Below, piece by piece: positions 17,453 to 25,311 of a DNA stretch of 40,830 nt (position 1 is its first letter; every line of letters starts with the position of its first letter). A model generated the notes under the pieces. The model ran no database searches, was not told the DNA's origin, and saw only the letters and a program-made list of their open reading frames with translations. The stretch is from NCBI GenBank assembly GCA_002361615.1, contig DETK01000032.1:1-40830 (forward strand). Reading direction: 5' to 3'. The translations under genes were made by a program, and so were the position numbers. The stretch is from Bacteroidales bacterium UBA3290 (GTDB lineage: Bacteria > Bacteroidota > Bacteroidia > Bacteroidales > UBA932).

Positions 17453-18322
17453 ATGGCATTCTTCCCCACGGTCGGAAAGTATGCTTCGCTGGTGAAGTTC
17501 GCGCATACGGTCTTTGCCTTGCCGTTTGCGCTCGTCGCCTTTCTGCTGGCGCTGCAGGAACCGGAATCGCATTTCACCTGGATCCTGTTGCTGCAGTTGC
17601 TGGGCTGTATGGTCTTCGCCCGTAGCGCAGCGATGGGCTTCAACCGCTGGGCCGACCGCGAGATCGACGCACGCAATCCCCGCACGGCCGGCCGTGATGT
17701 GCCGGCCGGCCGGGTATCGCCACGCCAGGCGCTGGTGTTCACGCTCGTGAACGCCGCGCTTTTCGTGGCGGTAGCCTGGACCATCAATCCGCTCTGCGGG
17801 GGCCTCTCCTTCGTTGCCCTGATTTTCCTTCTGGGCTACAGCTATTTGAAACGCTTTACCTGGCTCTGTCACTTCGGGGTGGGCGCAGCCCTCTCGATTG
17901 CGCCGGCCGGCGCCTGCATCGCCGTAACGGGACACCTTTCCACGGCCGCCCTGCTGCTGAGCCTGATCGTTTTTTTCTGGTCGAGCGGCTTCGACATCCT
18001 CTATGCCCTGGCCGACGAAGAGATCGACCGCGAAGAGGGCCTGCATTCCATCCCGCAGCGCTTCGGCCGCCGTCGTGCGATGCAGATTGCCTGGGGCGTG
18101 CACATCCCGGAATTCGTACTGGTTCCGCTATTTCTTCTGAAGGCCGGCCTCACGGATTTCTGGGGCATCGCCGCCGGCGTCTTCTTCCTGGCGATGCTCA
18201 TCTGGCAGCACGTCATCATCTCCCCGAAAGACCTCTCCCGCCTGAATGCCGCCTTCTTCACAGCCAACGGCATCGCCTCGATCGTCTTCTGCGTACTGGT
18301 CTATCTTTCGGTCCTGCTGTAA
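17453..18322 (+). CDS. UbiA-family polyprenyltransferase (MqnP/UbiA-like)
   Basis: This 289-aa inner-membrane prenyltransferase has about nine hydrophobic helices. The first aspartate motif NRWADREIDARNPRTAGR lies in the first third and the second motif DEEIDREEGLHSIPQRFG follows in the second half; both bind Mg-pyrophosphate of the prenyl donor. The opening KYASLVKFAHTVFALPFAL is typical of the UbiA-like group annotated as 4-hydroxybenzoate polyprenyltransferase or MqnP. That would place it in quinone synthesis, possibly futalosine-pathway menaquinone, but no other quinone genes are nearby. It follows pheT by three bases and ends convergently with a minus-strand gene only seven bases away. 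Confidence 0.87.
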   Translation: MAFFPTVGKYASLVKFAHTVFALPFALVAFLLALQEPESHFTWILLLQLLGCMVFARSAAMGFNRWADREIDARNPRTAGRDVPAGRVSPRQALVFTLVNAALFVAVAWTINPLCGGLSFVALIFLLGYSYLKRFTWLCHFGVGAALSIAPAGACIAVTGHLSTAALLLSLIVFFWSSGFDILYALADEEIDREEGLHSIPQRFGRRRAMQIAWGVHIPEFVLVPLFLLKAGLTDFWGIAAGVFFLAMLIWQHVIISPKDLSRLNAAFFTANGIASIVFCVLVYLSVLL

Positions 18323-18329
18323 AGCCTGG

Positions 18330-18788
18330 TCAATACAGTCCCGGAACGACGGTGTCGGCGCCTTCGGTGCCGGGGGCGATGGTGCTGAGGACGGCTTCGT
18401 TCTGGTCGTCGATCGTGGTGGTCTTTTCCTTGATGGAGAGGATGTCATCGACGATGTAGCGGGTGTGGCCGCGCCAGGGGAGGCGGCCGAAGTATTCCTT
18501 GTAGTGGAGGTCCATGACTTTGCCGCTTTCGGTCATCAGGCGCTCGGCGATTTCCTTGTCGGCGATCGAGAAGTCGAAGGTGTTGGACTGGACACCGGTG
18601 GTCTGGGCCTTGATGCCGGTCTGGATCAGTTTGCCTTCGTAAGTTTTCCAGATGACGCCTTTGTAGACCACGTAGTTGAGTTCACCGCTGCGGACGCCTT
18701 CGCCGAAGACGAAGTAGAAGCGGAAGTAGATGAAGGCGGCCAGTCCCAGGATGAGGACGGCGATGAGGATTCCGACGAACTTTTTCAT
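18330..18788 (-). CDS. Membrane-anchored hypothetical protein
   Basis: The 152-aa product has one N-terminal transmembrane segment or uncleaved signal anchor (about 4-27, GILIAVLILGLAAFIYFRFYFVF). It is followed by a soluble, probably periplasmic, beta-rich domain containing GELNYVVYKGVIWKTYEGKL and FDFSIADKEIAERL. I recognise the type as a widespread Bacteroidales protein that databases sometimes call 6-phosphogluconate dehydrogenase; nothing in the sequence supports that enzyme, since there is no Rossmann fold and it is far too short. It lies 18 bases downstream of the polytopic membrane protein gene and is probably its operon partner. Confidence 0.8.
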   Translation of the reverse strand: MKKFVGILIAVLILGLAAFIYFRFYFVFGEGVRSGELNYVVYKGVIWKTYEGKLIQTGIKAQTTGVQSNTFDFSIADKEIAERLMTESGKVMDLHYKEYFGRLPWRGHTRYIVDDILSIKEKTTTIDDQNEAVLSTIAPGTEGADTVVPGLY

Positions 18789-18806
18789 ATCATTGACATT
18801 TTTTGG

Positions 18807-19733
18807 TTATACGAAATAAGAGACGCGTTCAGCTATCAGCAGGAGGATCAGCACGATGGCCAGTGTCCCGACGCCTTTCCCGCGGACGGCGTGGCTGAAA
18901 TATTCGCCCAGCAGCGGGGCGACGGGGAGGACGGTGAGCAGTCCGGAAGGAATGGCGGGATGGCTGTAGAAAAGCAGCGTGAGGACGGACAGGGACAGCG
19001 TCAGGATCATAAGCCGCATGCAGGCGCGGGCCTGGGCGGTCTTGTAGCTGTCGAGGCGCCGTGCGACGTGGACGATGGCCAGGAGTGCGGCGATGACGGT
19101 CAGCAGGAGCCGGCACATCGTTGCAGCGGAGTAGGGGAAGGACGGACGTTCGAAGGCACACATCCCGCTCCATAATTGGCTGAGGAGGGCGCCGGGTGCT
19201 TCACCGTTGCGGATATAGCAGATGCCGGCCCAGGCGGCGACCGGCAGGATCAGGGCCAGCGGGGCGGCTACCCAGAATTTGACCTTGTCTTCCGCCTTGC
19301 CGACGGAGGAGAGGGCGTAGATGGGAATCAGCCATGCCAGTTGCGGGGCGACCAGGACGGCTGTGCCCAGGGCGGCCCAGGCGCCGACGAGATATTTCAG
19401 CGAGGGGCGGTCGGCGTTGTAGTGGAGGTAGGCGCAGATACTGACTGCCAGCAGCAGGCTGGCCGTATGGTAAGGCGTATAGACGAGGGAGACGGGCCGT
19501 GCCGTGGCCAGGACGGCATAGAGGACCGCTACCAGCAGGCTGGTACCGGAGAGGAGCCGTTCGTTGAGCATATAGAGCAGCACGCAGTTGACCAGGATCA
19601 CGCCGACGGCGGAAAAGGTCGGAAGGAAGGCGCGCTCCGCCACCGGGAGTGCAAGCCATCCGGCCGCGCCGTAGGCTGTCAGCAACAGAATGACACCTGC
19701 GATGACCAATAAATCTGAAAACCTCCGGTTCAT
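18807..19733 (-). CDS. Polytopic membrane protein, function unknown
   Basis: The 308-aa product is mostly hydrophobic with about nine to ten predicted helices and short loops. I do not recognise a catalytic motif. Its layout resembles Bacteroidota multi-spanning proteins of unknown function related to DUF6427-type families, but this is only an impression. ATG 19733 is used; a TTG at 19736 is in frame. The divergent promoter box on the minus strand ends eight bases before the ATG, so the mRNA would have almost no leader. The anchored hypothetical protein gene follows in the same operon. Confidence 0.8.
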   Translation of the reverse strand: MNRRFSDLLVIAGVILLLTAYGAAGWLALPVAERAFLPTFSAVGVILVNCVLLYMLNERLLSGTSLLVAVLYAVLATARPVSLVYTPYHTASLLLAVSICAYLHYNADRPSLKYLVGAWAALGTAVLVAPQLAWLIPIYALSSVGKAEDKVKFWVAAPLALILPVAAWAGICYIRNGEAPGALLSQLWSGMCAFERPSFPYSAATMCRLLLTVIAALLAIVHVARRLDSYKTAQARACMRLMILTLSLSVLTLLFYSHPAIPSGLLTVLPVAPLLGEYFSHAVRGKGVGTLAIVLILLLIAERVSYFV

Positions 19734-19740
19734 CAAAATG

Positions 19741-19776
19741 CAAAGTTAGATAAATACATAAAAATTGCTAACTTTG
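19741..19776. promoter_or_regulatory. Symmetric divergent promoter
   Basis: CAAAGTTAG (19741-19749) and CTAACTTTG (19768-19776) form a perfect 9-bp inverted repeat with an 18-base spacer. Each arm reads as a -7 box TAACTTTG outward on its own strand. Inward, each arm supplies TTAG, a near match to the -33 TTTG, exactly 19 bases from the opposite -7 box. The minus direction serves the membrane-protein operon; the plus direction serves the lipoprotein-dtd-deoC operon. Confidence 0.7.
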
Positions 19777-19788
19777 AAGCGACGTAAA

Positions 19789-20349
19789 ATGTGTCGGAAG
19801 GTGAAAAAAACGATTTTGATCTTTGTGCTCGTTCTCCTGCCGCTGCTGCCCGGTTGCAAGCAAGAGGGCATCATCCCGCCCGGGGACATGGAATCGCTGC
19901 TGGCCGATTTCTACAAGGCCGACGCTACGATCCAGCTCCTCAACGAGGGCTCGACGCCTGTGGCACTCGACTCGATGCGGGTCTATCTTCCTATCGTCGA
20001 AAGCTATGGCTACACGAAGGATGAGTTCCGCGCATCGCTGGAGCACTACCTGCACCGTCCCGACCAGATGGCAAAGATGTTCAAGCACCTGCGGGCGAAA
20101 CTCGAACAGGAGGCGGTCCGTCCTTCCAGCGTCGTTTCGGAGGAGGAAGAGGAGGAACCTGGTGAGAACGTCCGCAAGGGAAAGGGTAGGAAAGAGGAGG
20201 GCCCCGTCGGGGAAGAACTCTCGACCGGCGAAGGCACGGAACCGGCCATCGAGCGCATAGAAGAAGAGAAACCGGTCAAGCAATCGAAGAAGAACCGGAA
20301 GAAGTTGTCCAAGGAGGAAATCAAACGGCTCGAGGAGGAGCTCAAATAA
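19789..20349 (+). CDS. DUF4296 lipoprotein with charged C-terminal tail
   Basis: The 186-aa product is a lipoprotein: positively charged MCRKVKK, a hydrophobic stretch, and lipobox LLPGC with Cys23. The following region (IIPPGDMESLLADFYKADATIQLL, then DSMRVYLPIVESYGYTKDEFRASLEHYL) is the DUF4296 pattern of Bacteroidota lipoproteins, of unknown function. After about residue 115 comes a long, highly charged Glu/Lys-rich tail that ends in a probable coiled coil (KKLSKEEIKRLEEELK), which is not part of the usual domain. The ATG at 19789 is chosen; an in-frame TTG at 19765 lies inside the promoter box and can be dismissed. dtd starts four bases after its stop. Confidence 0.85.
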   Translation: MCRKVKKTILIFVLVLLPLLPGCKQEGIIPPGDMESLLADFYKADATIQLLNEGSTPVALDSMRVYLPIVESYGYTKDEFRASLEHYLHRPDQMAKMFKHLRAKLEQEAVRPSSVVSEEEEEEPGENVRKGKGRKEEGPVGEELSTGEGTEPAIERIEEEKPVKQSKKNRKKLSKEEIKRLEEELK

Positions 20350-20353
20350 GGCG

Positions 20354-20806
20354 ATGCGCGTAGTGATCCAGCGAGTGACGGAAGCTTCGGTTACGATCGG
20401 CGGGGAAAAGGTTTCGGCCATCGGACAGGGCATGATGGTGCTCTGCGGCTTCGAAGAGGCCGACGGTCCGGAAGACCTCGACTGGACTTCCCGGAAGATC
20501 GCTGCCCTGCGCATTTTCGACGACGAGCAGGGTGTGATGAACCGGTCTGTCGTGGACATTGGCGGCGACATCCTGCTGGTGAGCCAGTTCACGCTGATGG
20601 CCTCCACGAAGAAGGGCAACAGGCCTTCCTACATAGCCGCCGCACGGCCCGAGACGGCCATCCCGCTTTACGAGCAGTTCAAGGCCGCCCTCGCCGCCCT
20701 GATCGGGCATCCGATTCCCAGCGGCGTGTTCGGCGCCGAGATGCAGGTCGCCCTGGTCAACGACGGCCCGGTGACCATCTGCATCGACAGCAAAAACAGA
20801 ATATAA
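20354..20806 (+). CDS. dtd: D-aminoacyl-tRNA deacylase
   Basis: DTD removes D-amino acids (and glycine) mischarged on tRNA. The 150-aa length is typical. The N terminus MRVVIQRVTEASVTI is canonical, and the two active-site motifs are present: SQFTL at 77-81 and NDGPVT at 136-141, which contains the Gly-cisPro element. It follows the DUF4296 lipoprotein gene by four bases and precedes deoC by nine, so it is part of the operon driven from the symmetric promoter. Confidence 0.96.
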   Translation: MRVVIQRVTEASVTIGGEKVSAIGQGMMVLCGFEEADGPEDLDWTSRKIAALRIFDDEQGVMNRSVVDIGGDILLVSQFTLMASTKKGNRPSYIAAARPETAIPLYEQFKAALAALIGHPIPSGVFGAEMQVALVNDGPVTICIDSKNRI

Positions 20807-20815
20807 ACAGCCCAT

Positions 20816-21607
20816 ATGGATAAAAGAGACATTTACAAAGCCGTCCTGGGGATGATCGACCTGACCTCCCTCAATGGTTCGGATACTTACACGAAAATCG
20901 CCGCGATGACCGGGAAGGTGAACCGCTTCCACGACACCTTCCCCGACTATCCGCTGCCTGCCTCGATCTGCGTCTATCCCAATTTCGCACGGACAGTGGC
21001 TACGACGCGCGCCGACAAGGACGTGCACGTGACCGTCGTGGGTGGCTGCTTCCCGGCCTCCCAGAGCCCGCTTCCCGTGAAGATAGCCGAGTGCCGGATG
21101 GCCGTGGAAGACGGTGCTGATGAAGTGGATATCGTGCTGGCTCTCAACTCGTTCCTGGAAAACCGCTACGAAGAGGCCGAGCGCGAGATCGTGGAAATCG
21201 GCTGTGCCATCCGCGCCGTCAACCCCGCTGTGCACCTGAAAGTGATCCTCGAGACCGGCGCCCTCAAGGAGCGCGGACTGATTGAGGACGCTTCGTTCCT
21301 GGCTATGGAAGCAGGCGCCGACTTCATCAAGACCTCGACCGGCAAGATGCAGCCCGCTGCCACCCCCGAGGCCGCACAGATCATGTGCGACTGCATCCTC
21401 ACCCACTATAAGAAGACGGGCAGGAAGGTGGGTTTCAAGCCCGCCGGCGGCATCGCCACGCCGGAAGACGCGGTGACTTACTGGGAAATAGTCGCCGGAA
21501 CCCTCGGAAAAGACTGGCTCGACAAACGGCTCTTCCGCTACGGCGCAAGCCGGATGGCCAACAACCTGCTCAGCGCCCTGGAAGGACACGAAATCAAATA
21601 CTATTAG
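20816..21607 (+). CDS. deoC: Deoxyribose-phosphate aldolase
   Basis: DeoC splits 2-deoxyribose 5-phosphate into glyceraldehyde 3-phosphate and acetaldehyde, the last step of deoxynucleoside catabolism. The 263-aa protein has the TIM-barrel pattern with IDLTSLN near the start, DEVDIVLAL in the middle, Schiff-base Lys172 in ADFIKTSTGK and the second active-site lysine Lys208 in VGFKPAGGI. The length fits the E. coli-type class. It sits between dtd and an amidohydrolase with short gaps, with no other deo genes nearby. Confidence 0.95.
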   Translation: MDKRDIYKAVLGMIDLTSLNGSDTYTKIAAMTGKVNRFHDTFPDYPLPASICVYPNFARTVATTRADKDVHVTVVGGCFPASQSPLPVKIAECRMAVEDGADEVDIVLALNSFLENRYEEAEREIVEIGCAIRAVNPAVHLKVILETGALKERGLIEDASFLAMEAGADFIKTSTGKMQPAATPEAAQIMCDCILTHYKKTGRKVGFKPAGGIATPEDAVTYWEIVAGTLGKDWLDKRLFRYGASRMANNLLSALEGHEIKYY

Positions 21608-21610
21608 CCG

Positions 21611-22795
21611 ATGCATACCCTGCTTTTGAAAAATGCCTGGCTCGACGGGGCCTGCAAGAATGTCCTGATCGAAGACTGCCGGTTCAAAACGATCGGAGCC
21701 CCCGACGGCACACCCGCCGACGAGGTGATCGATGCATCGGGCAAGGCGCTGCTGCCGCCGTTCTACAATACGCATACCCACGCCGCCATGTCGCTGCTGC
21801 GCGGCTACGCCGACGATATGCCGCTGCAGCGCTGGCTGACCGATTATATCTGGCCGTTTGAGAACAAGATGACCGCCGCCGACATCCGTAAGGGCTCGCT
21901 CCTGGCTGCCCGCGAGATGATCACCACCGGCACCGTCTTCTTCTCCGATATGTATTTCGACATCGATGAAACGATCAAGGTCGTACAGGAGACCGGCATG
22001 CGCGCCGCCATCGGCGTCACGTTCGTGGAATCGCATACCAAGTCGCAGCAGTACGAAAAGCTCGAGACGCTCCGGCACTGGGTCGATCCCACCGGTGGCC
22101 TGATTACCTTGACCGTGGCACCGCACGCCGTCTATACGGTCGGTCCCGAACTGCTGGTGCGCTGCGCCGAAGTGGCGCGGGAGCTCGGGATGAAACTCCA
22201 CATCCACCTGTCCGAGACCCGCAGGGAAGTGGATGACTGCATCCGTGAACACAGCATGACGCCGGTCCGTTATCTGGACAAACTGGGCGTGCTGGGCGAC
22301 AATGTCATCGCCGCGCACGTGGTGCACGTGGATGAAGAGGAAGCCGCGATCCTCGCCGCACGCGGCGTGACCATCTCGCACTGCCCCTGCTCGAACATGA
22401 AGCTCGCCTCGGGCGTGTTCCCCTACAAGATGTTGCACAAGGCCGGCTGCCGGATCACCCTGGGTACCGACGGCGACTCTTCCAACAACAACCTCGATAT
22501 GCGCGAGGAGATGAAATTCGCCGCCCTGCAGGCCAAGTCGAGCAGCGGCGATCCCGAGACGATGCCCGCCGACGAAGCGCTGGCGATGGCTACGCGCGCC
22601 GGTGCCGAGGCCTTCGGCATCGACGCAGGCGTCATCGCCGAAGGCAAACTGGCCGACGCGCTGCTCGTCGATCTGCAGGACGTTCAGATGCAACCCCTGC
22701 ACAACCTCGTTTCGAACTGGGTCTATGCGGCGTCGAGCCGCTGCATCGACACGGTGATCTGCAACGGAAAAGTACTGATGACCCAATCCCGCTGA
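21611..22795 (+). CDS. Amidohydrolase of the MTA/SAH deaminase family
   Basis: This metal-dependent amidohydrolase has 394 aa and most resembles the 5-methylthioadenosine/S-adenosylhomocysteine deaminase group (MtaD, TrzN/AtzB-like). Metal ligands are visible: H55 and H57 in NTHTHAAMS, a histidine in KLHIHLSETRREV, the histidine of IAAHVVHVDE, and the aspartate of TLGTDGDSSNNNLDM. Related residues FENKMTAADIRKGSLLAAREM support the family. It probably deaminates an adenosine or guanine derivative, with the exact substrate open. It starts three bases after deoC and ends two bases before the alarmone synthetase gene, which ties nucleoside turnover to the downstream signalling block. Confidence 0.87.
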   Translation: MHTLLLKNAWLDGACKNVLIEDCRFKTIGAPDGTPADEVIDASGKALLPPFYNTHTHAAMSLLRGYADDMPLQRWLTDYIWPFENKMTAADIRKGSLLAAREMITTGTVFFSDMYFDIDETIKVVQETGMRAAIGVTFVESHTKSQQYEKLETLRHWVDPTGGLITLTVAPHAVYTVGPELLVRCAEVARELGMKLHIHLSETRREVDDCIREHSMTPVRYLDKLGVLGDNVIAAHVVHVDEEEAAILAARGVTISHCPCSNMKLASGVFPYKMLHKAGCRITLGTDGDSSNNNLDMREEMKFAALQAKSSSGDPETMPADEALAMATRAGAEAFGIDAGVIAEGKLADALLVDLQDVQMQPLHNLVSNWVYAASSRCIDTVICNGKVLMTQSR

Positions 22796-22797
22796 CC

Positions 22798-23895
22798 ATG
22801 CCCCGCAAGCTTGAAGAATACGGTCTGGACCTGCACGGTACGATGATCCTGGAAGAATACCGCGAAATGCTGCCGGTGTTCTCGCGGATGAAGAGCGTCA
22901 TCCTCGAGCAGCTGGAGAACTGCATCCAGCGGAGCAATCTGGTCGTCACGGCCATCGAGGCCCGCGTGAAGAAAGAGGACAGCCTGGCCGGAAAACTGGA
23001 GCTCAAGGGTCATAAGTACCATACCCTGTCCGATGTCACCGATGTGGTCGGCGCCCGCGTGATCACCTTCTACAATGACGAAGTCGACAAGATCGCCGCA
23101 CTGGTGGACAATCTGTTCGACGTGGACTGGGCCAATTCGGTGGACAAGCGGAAACTGCTGGGGAAGGATACGTTCGGCTATATGTCGCTCCACTACATCT
23201 GCCGGATCCCCAAGGAGCTGTACTTCGATCCGAAGTATCCCCAGCTCAATGAATACCGTTTCGAGGTGCAGATGCGCACCGCGCTGCAGCACGTGTGGGC
23301 CAACATGAACCACGACACGGGCTACAAGAGCGGCGTCGAAGTGCCTCCGGAGTACATCCGCAGCCTCACGCGCCTGGCCGGCATCCTCGAGCTGGCCGAC
23401 GATGAATTCAGCCGCATCCGCCGCAACCTGACCGACTACCGCCGCAAGGTGGAAGTCCTGGTGCGCGACGGCAGTTTCGACGAAGTGTCGCTCAACGGCG
23501 ACACGATGCGCAGCTACCTGTCGCTCGACCCGTTCCGCTCGCTCAACGCCAAGATCGCCGCCATCAACCAGGCGGAAATCCAGCAGCTGAGCGCCATGCC
23601 TTACCTGGAACCGATGCTCGAAATGGGACTCAAGACCCTGGGCGACGTGGAGAACATGCGCAAGACCTGCTCGGAGAAAGCCTACCAGCTGGCCCTTCAC
23701 CAGATCAGCGGCACGGATTTGGACATCATCGCATCGACCCTCGGCCTGCAGAACGTCTGCCTCGTGTATGCGGCCGAAACGGCCGGGGAGAAGGGCGTCC
23801 TTCGCTTCCTCGACTGTCTCAACGGACCTTCGAAATACAATGCTGAGTCGGCTGCCCGCATCTGCAGCCAGCTGGCCCGGATCCACGATATGTAA
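22798..23895 (+). CDS. RelA/SpoT-type (p)ppGpp synthetase (small alarmone synthetase-like)
   Basis: The 365-aa protein has a RelA/SpoT synthetase domain (about 30-200) but no HD, TGS or ACT domain. Catalytic motifs look intact: R56-x-K58-x3-S62 (ARVKKEDS), DVTDVVGARVI, the G-Y-x-S-L-H block at 127-132, and EVQMRT at 156-161 followed by W167 and H172. It should transfer pyrophosphate from ATP to GDP or GTP. The C-terminal 160 residues are a helical extension I do not recognise; it contains LGLKTLGDVENM and may be a regulatory or helix-hairpin-helix-like segment. The next gene, three bases on, encodes an HD hydrolase domain, so synthesis and breakdown are encoded side by side. Confidence 0.88.
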   Translation: MPRKLEEYGLDLHGTMILEEYREMLPVFSRMKSVILEQLENCIQRSNLVVTAIEARVKKEDSLAGKLELKGHKYHTLSDVTDVVGARVITFYNDEVDKIAALVDNLFDVDWANSVDKRKLLGKDTFGYMSLHYICRIPKELYFDPKYPQLNEYRFEVQMRTALQHVWANMNHDTGYKSGVEVPPEYIRSLTRLAGILELADDEFSRIRRNLTDYRRKVEVLVRDGSFDEVSLNGDTMRSYLSLDPFRSLNAKIAAINQAEIQQLSAMPYLEPMLEMGLKTLGDVENMRKTCSEKAYQLALHQISGTDLDIIASTLGLQNVCLVYAAETAGEKGVLRFLDCLNGPSKYNAESAARICSQLARIHDM

Positions 23896-23898
23896 GCT

Positions 23899-25311
23899 AT
23901 GGCAAACGCATTTTTGGACAGCACGCTGCTTGACAGGGCCATCGAGTTTGCGGTCCGGGCGCATCACAACACGGAGCGCCGGGGGAAAGGATTTCCCTAC
24001 ATCGTCCATCCGCTGGAAGCGGTGGCGATTGTGGCCACCATTACACCCGACCAGGAGTTGCTTGCCGCTGCGGCGCTCCACGACGTGGTGGAAGATACCC
24101 AGTTCACGTTCGAAGACCTGCAACGCGAATTCGGCGACCGGATCGCGCGTCTCGTCGAATTGGAGAGCGACAAATTCGTCGAAGGGCTGAGCGAGTCGGA
24201 CAGCTGGCGGGACCGCAAGCAGGCGGCCATCGACCGCCTGGCCGCAGCGCCCCGCGATGCCAAGATCGTTGCCATGGGCGACAAACTCTCGAACATGCGG
24301 GCCATCGCCCGTGATTATAGCGAACTGGGCGACAAACTCTGGGACCGCTTCCATGCGCCCGGAGGCCGGGCCGACCATGAGTGGCACTACCGCGGCCTTG
24401 CCCAGTCGCTGAGCGAACTGGCCGGCACGCACGCCTTCACGGAATTCGTCCGGCTGATCGAAAACGTCTTCGGCAAGCCCAAACCCGAGTGGATCGAGCT
24501 TTCGGACTACGAGGAAAGCGGCGACGGCTATACCGCCATCAGCTACAACCACAAGGACGGGAAACGGATGATGAAGCTCTATGCCGATTACATGCCCATC
24601 TCCGAACCGGAGCGTGAGCTTCGGATGGCCTGGAACATCATGGACCTTGGCATACACATTCCGCGGGCCTACCGACTGGTGACCGACGGCAAGCGGGTCG
24701 GCGTGGAGTTCGAGCGCATCACGCCCAAACGCTCCTTCGCCCGCGCCATCTCCGAAGAGCCCGAAAAACTCCCGTTCTATGCCCAGTGGTTTGCCCGGGA
24801 ATGCCTGAAACTGCATGCAACCCCCTGCAATACAGAGGTCTTTACGTCGGTCAAGGATCATTTCCACCGCGATATCGACGCCTCCCGCGATTTCGATGCC
24901 GTAGAGAAAGCGCGTATGCACGCGTTCGTGGACAATGCCCCGGACGCGACCACCTGCATCCACGGCGACATGCACGTGGGCAACATCATCACCAACGGAG
25001 AGGAGACCTGGTGGATCGACCTGGCCGACTTCCGCTACGGCCATCCGTGGTTCGACCTGGGCATGTTCTATTTCGTGAGCGTCGGCAATGAGGACGAGGT
25101 GCTCGCACAGCGGCTTTTCCACGTATCCCACCAGACCATGGTCCGGCTCTGGGAGCTTTTTGTCGAAGCCTATTTCGGTCCCGGTACTTCCCAGGAAGAA
25201 GTCCGTCGCCTGATCGCGCCTTATGGCTCGCTCTACATGGTCCATTTCGCCAACCGGGAGTCCATGCTCGCGGAGTGGCGCACCCATATCAATAACACCC
25301 TCCTCGCTTAG
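23899..25311 (+). CDS. HD alarmone-hydrolase domain fused to an APH-like phosphotransferase
   Basis: The protein has two domains. Residues 1 to about 150 are an HD phosphohydrolase of the SpoT/MESH1 type: H22-H23, H37 in IVHPLEA, H61-D62 and E65-D66 in LHDVVEDT, and D128 in MGDKLSNMRA. The set looks complete, so hydrolysis of (p)ppGpp is plausible. Residues about 195-470 are an aminoglycoside-phosphotransferase-like kinase, similar to the TIGR02172 paralogue family. It has catalytic loop HGDMHVGN at 355-362, metal-binding D374 in WWIDLADF, and an ATP-lysine candidate in MMKLYAD. The substrate is unknown; antibiotic resistance is unlikely given the context. It starts three bases after the synthetase gene and abuts the lipid-kinase fusion with no gap. 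Confidence 0.85.
   Translation: MANAFLDSTLLDRAIEFAVRAHHNTERRGKGFPYIVHPLEAVAIVATITPDQELLAAAALHDVVEDTQFTFEDLQREFGDRIARLVELESDKFVEGLSESDSWRDRKQAAIDRLAAAPRDAKIVAMGDKLSNMRAIARDYSELGDKLWDRFHAPGGRADHEWHYRGLAQSLSELAGTHAFTEFVRLIENVFGKPKPEWIELSDYEESGDGYTAISYNHKDGKRMMKLYADYMPISEPERELRMAWNIMDLGIHIPRAYRLVTDGKRVGVEFERITPKRSFARAISEEPEKLPFYAQWFARECLKLHATPCNTEVFTSVKDHFHRDIDASRDFDAVEKARMHAFVDNAPDATTCIHGDMHVGNIITNGEETWWIDLADFRYGHPWFDLGMFYFVSVGNEDEVLAQRLFHVSHQTMVRLWELFVEAYFGPGTSQEEVRRLIAPYGSLYMVHFANRESMLAEWRTHINNTLLA

Noticed and set aside
14999..18103. Antisense open frame of 1034 codons across pheT and the UbiA gene
   Set aside because: It is His/Arg/Asp-rich shadow sequence of real genes on the plus strand, without domain motifs.
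18330..18788. 6-phosphogluconate dehydrogenase label used for such proteins
   Set aside because: The 152-aa membrane-anchored protein has no NADP-binding fold or catalytic motif of that enzyme.
23899..25311. Aminoglycoside resistance gene
   Set aside because: The APH-like domain is fused to an alarmone-hydrolase domain and sits in a signalling operon, so a resistance role is not supported.
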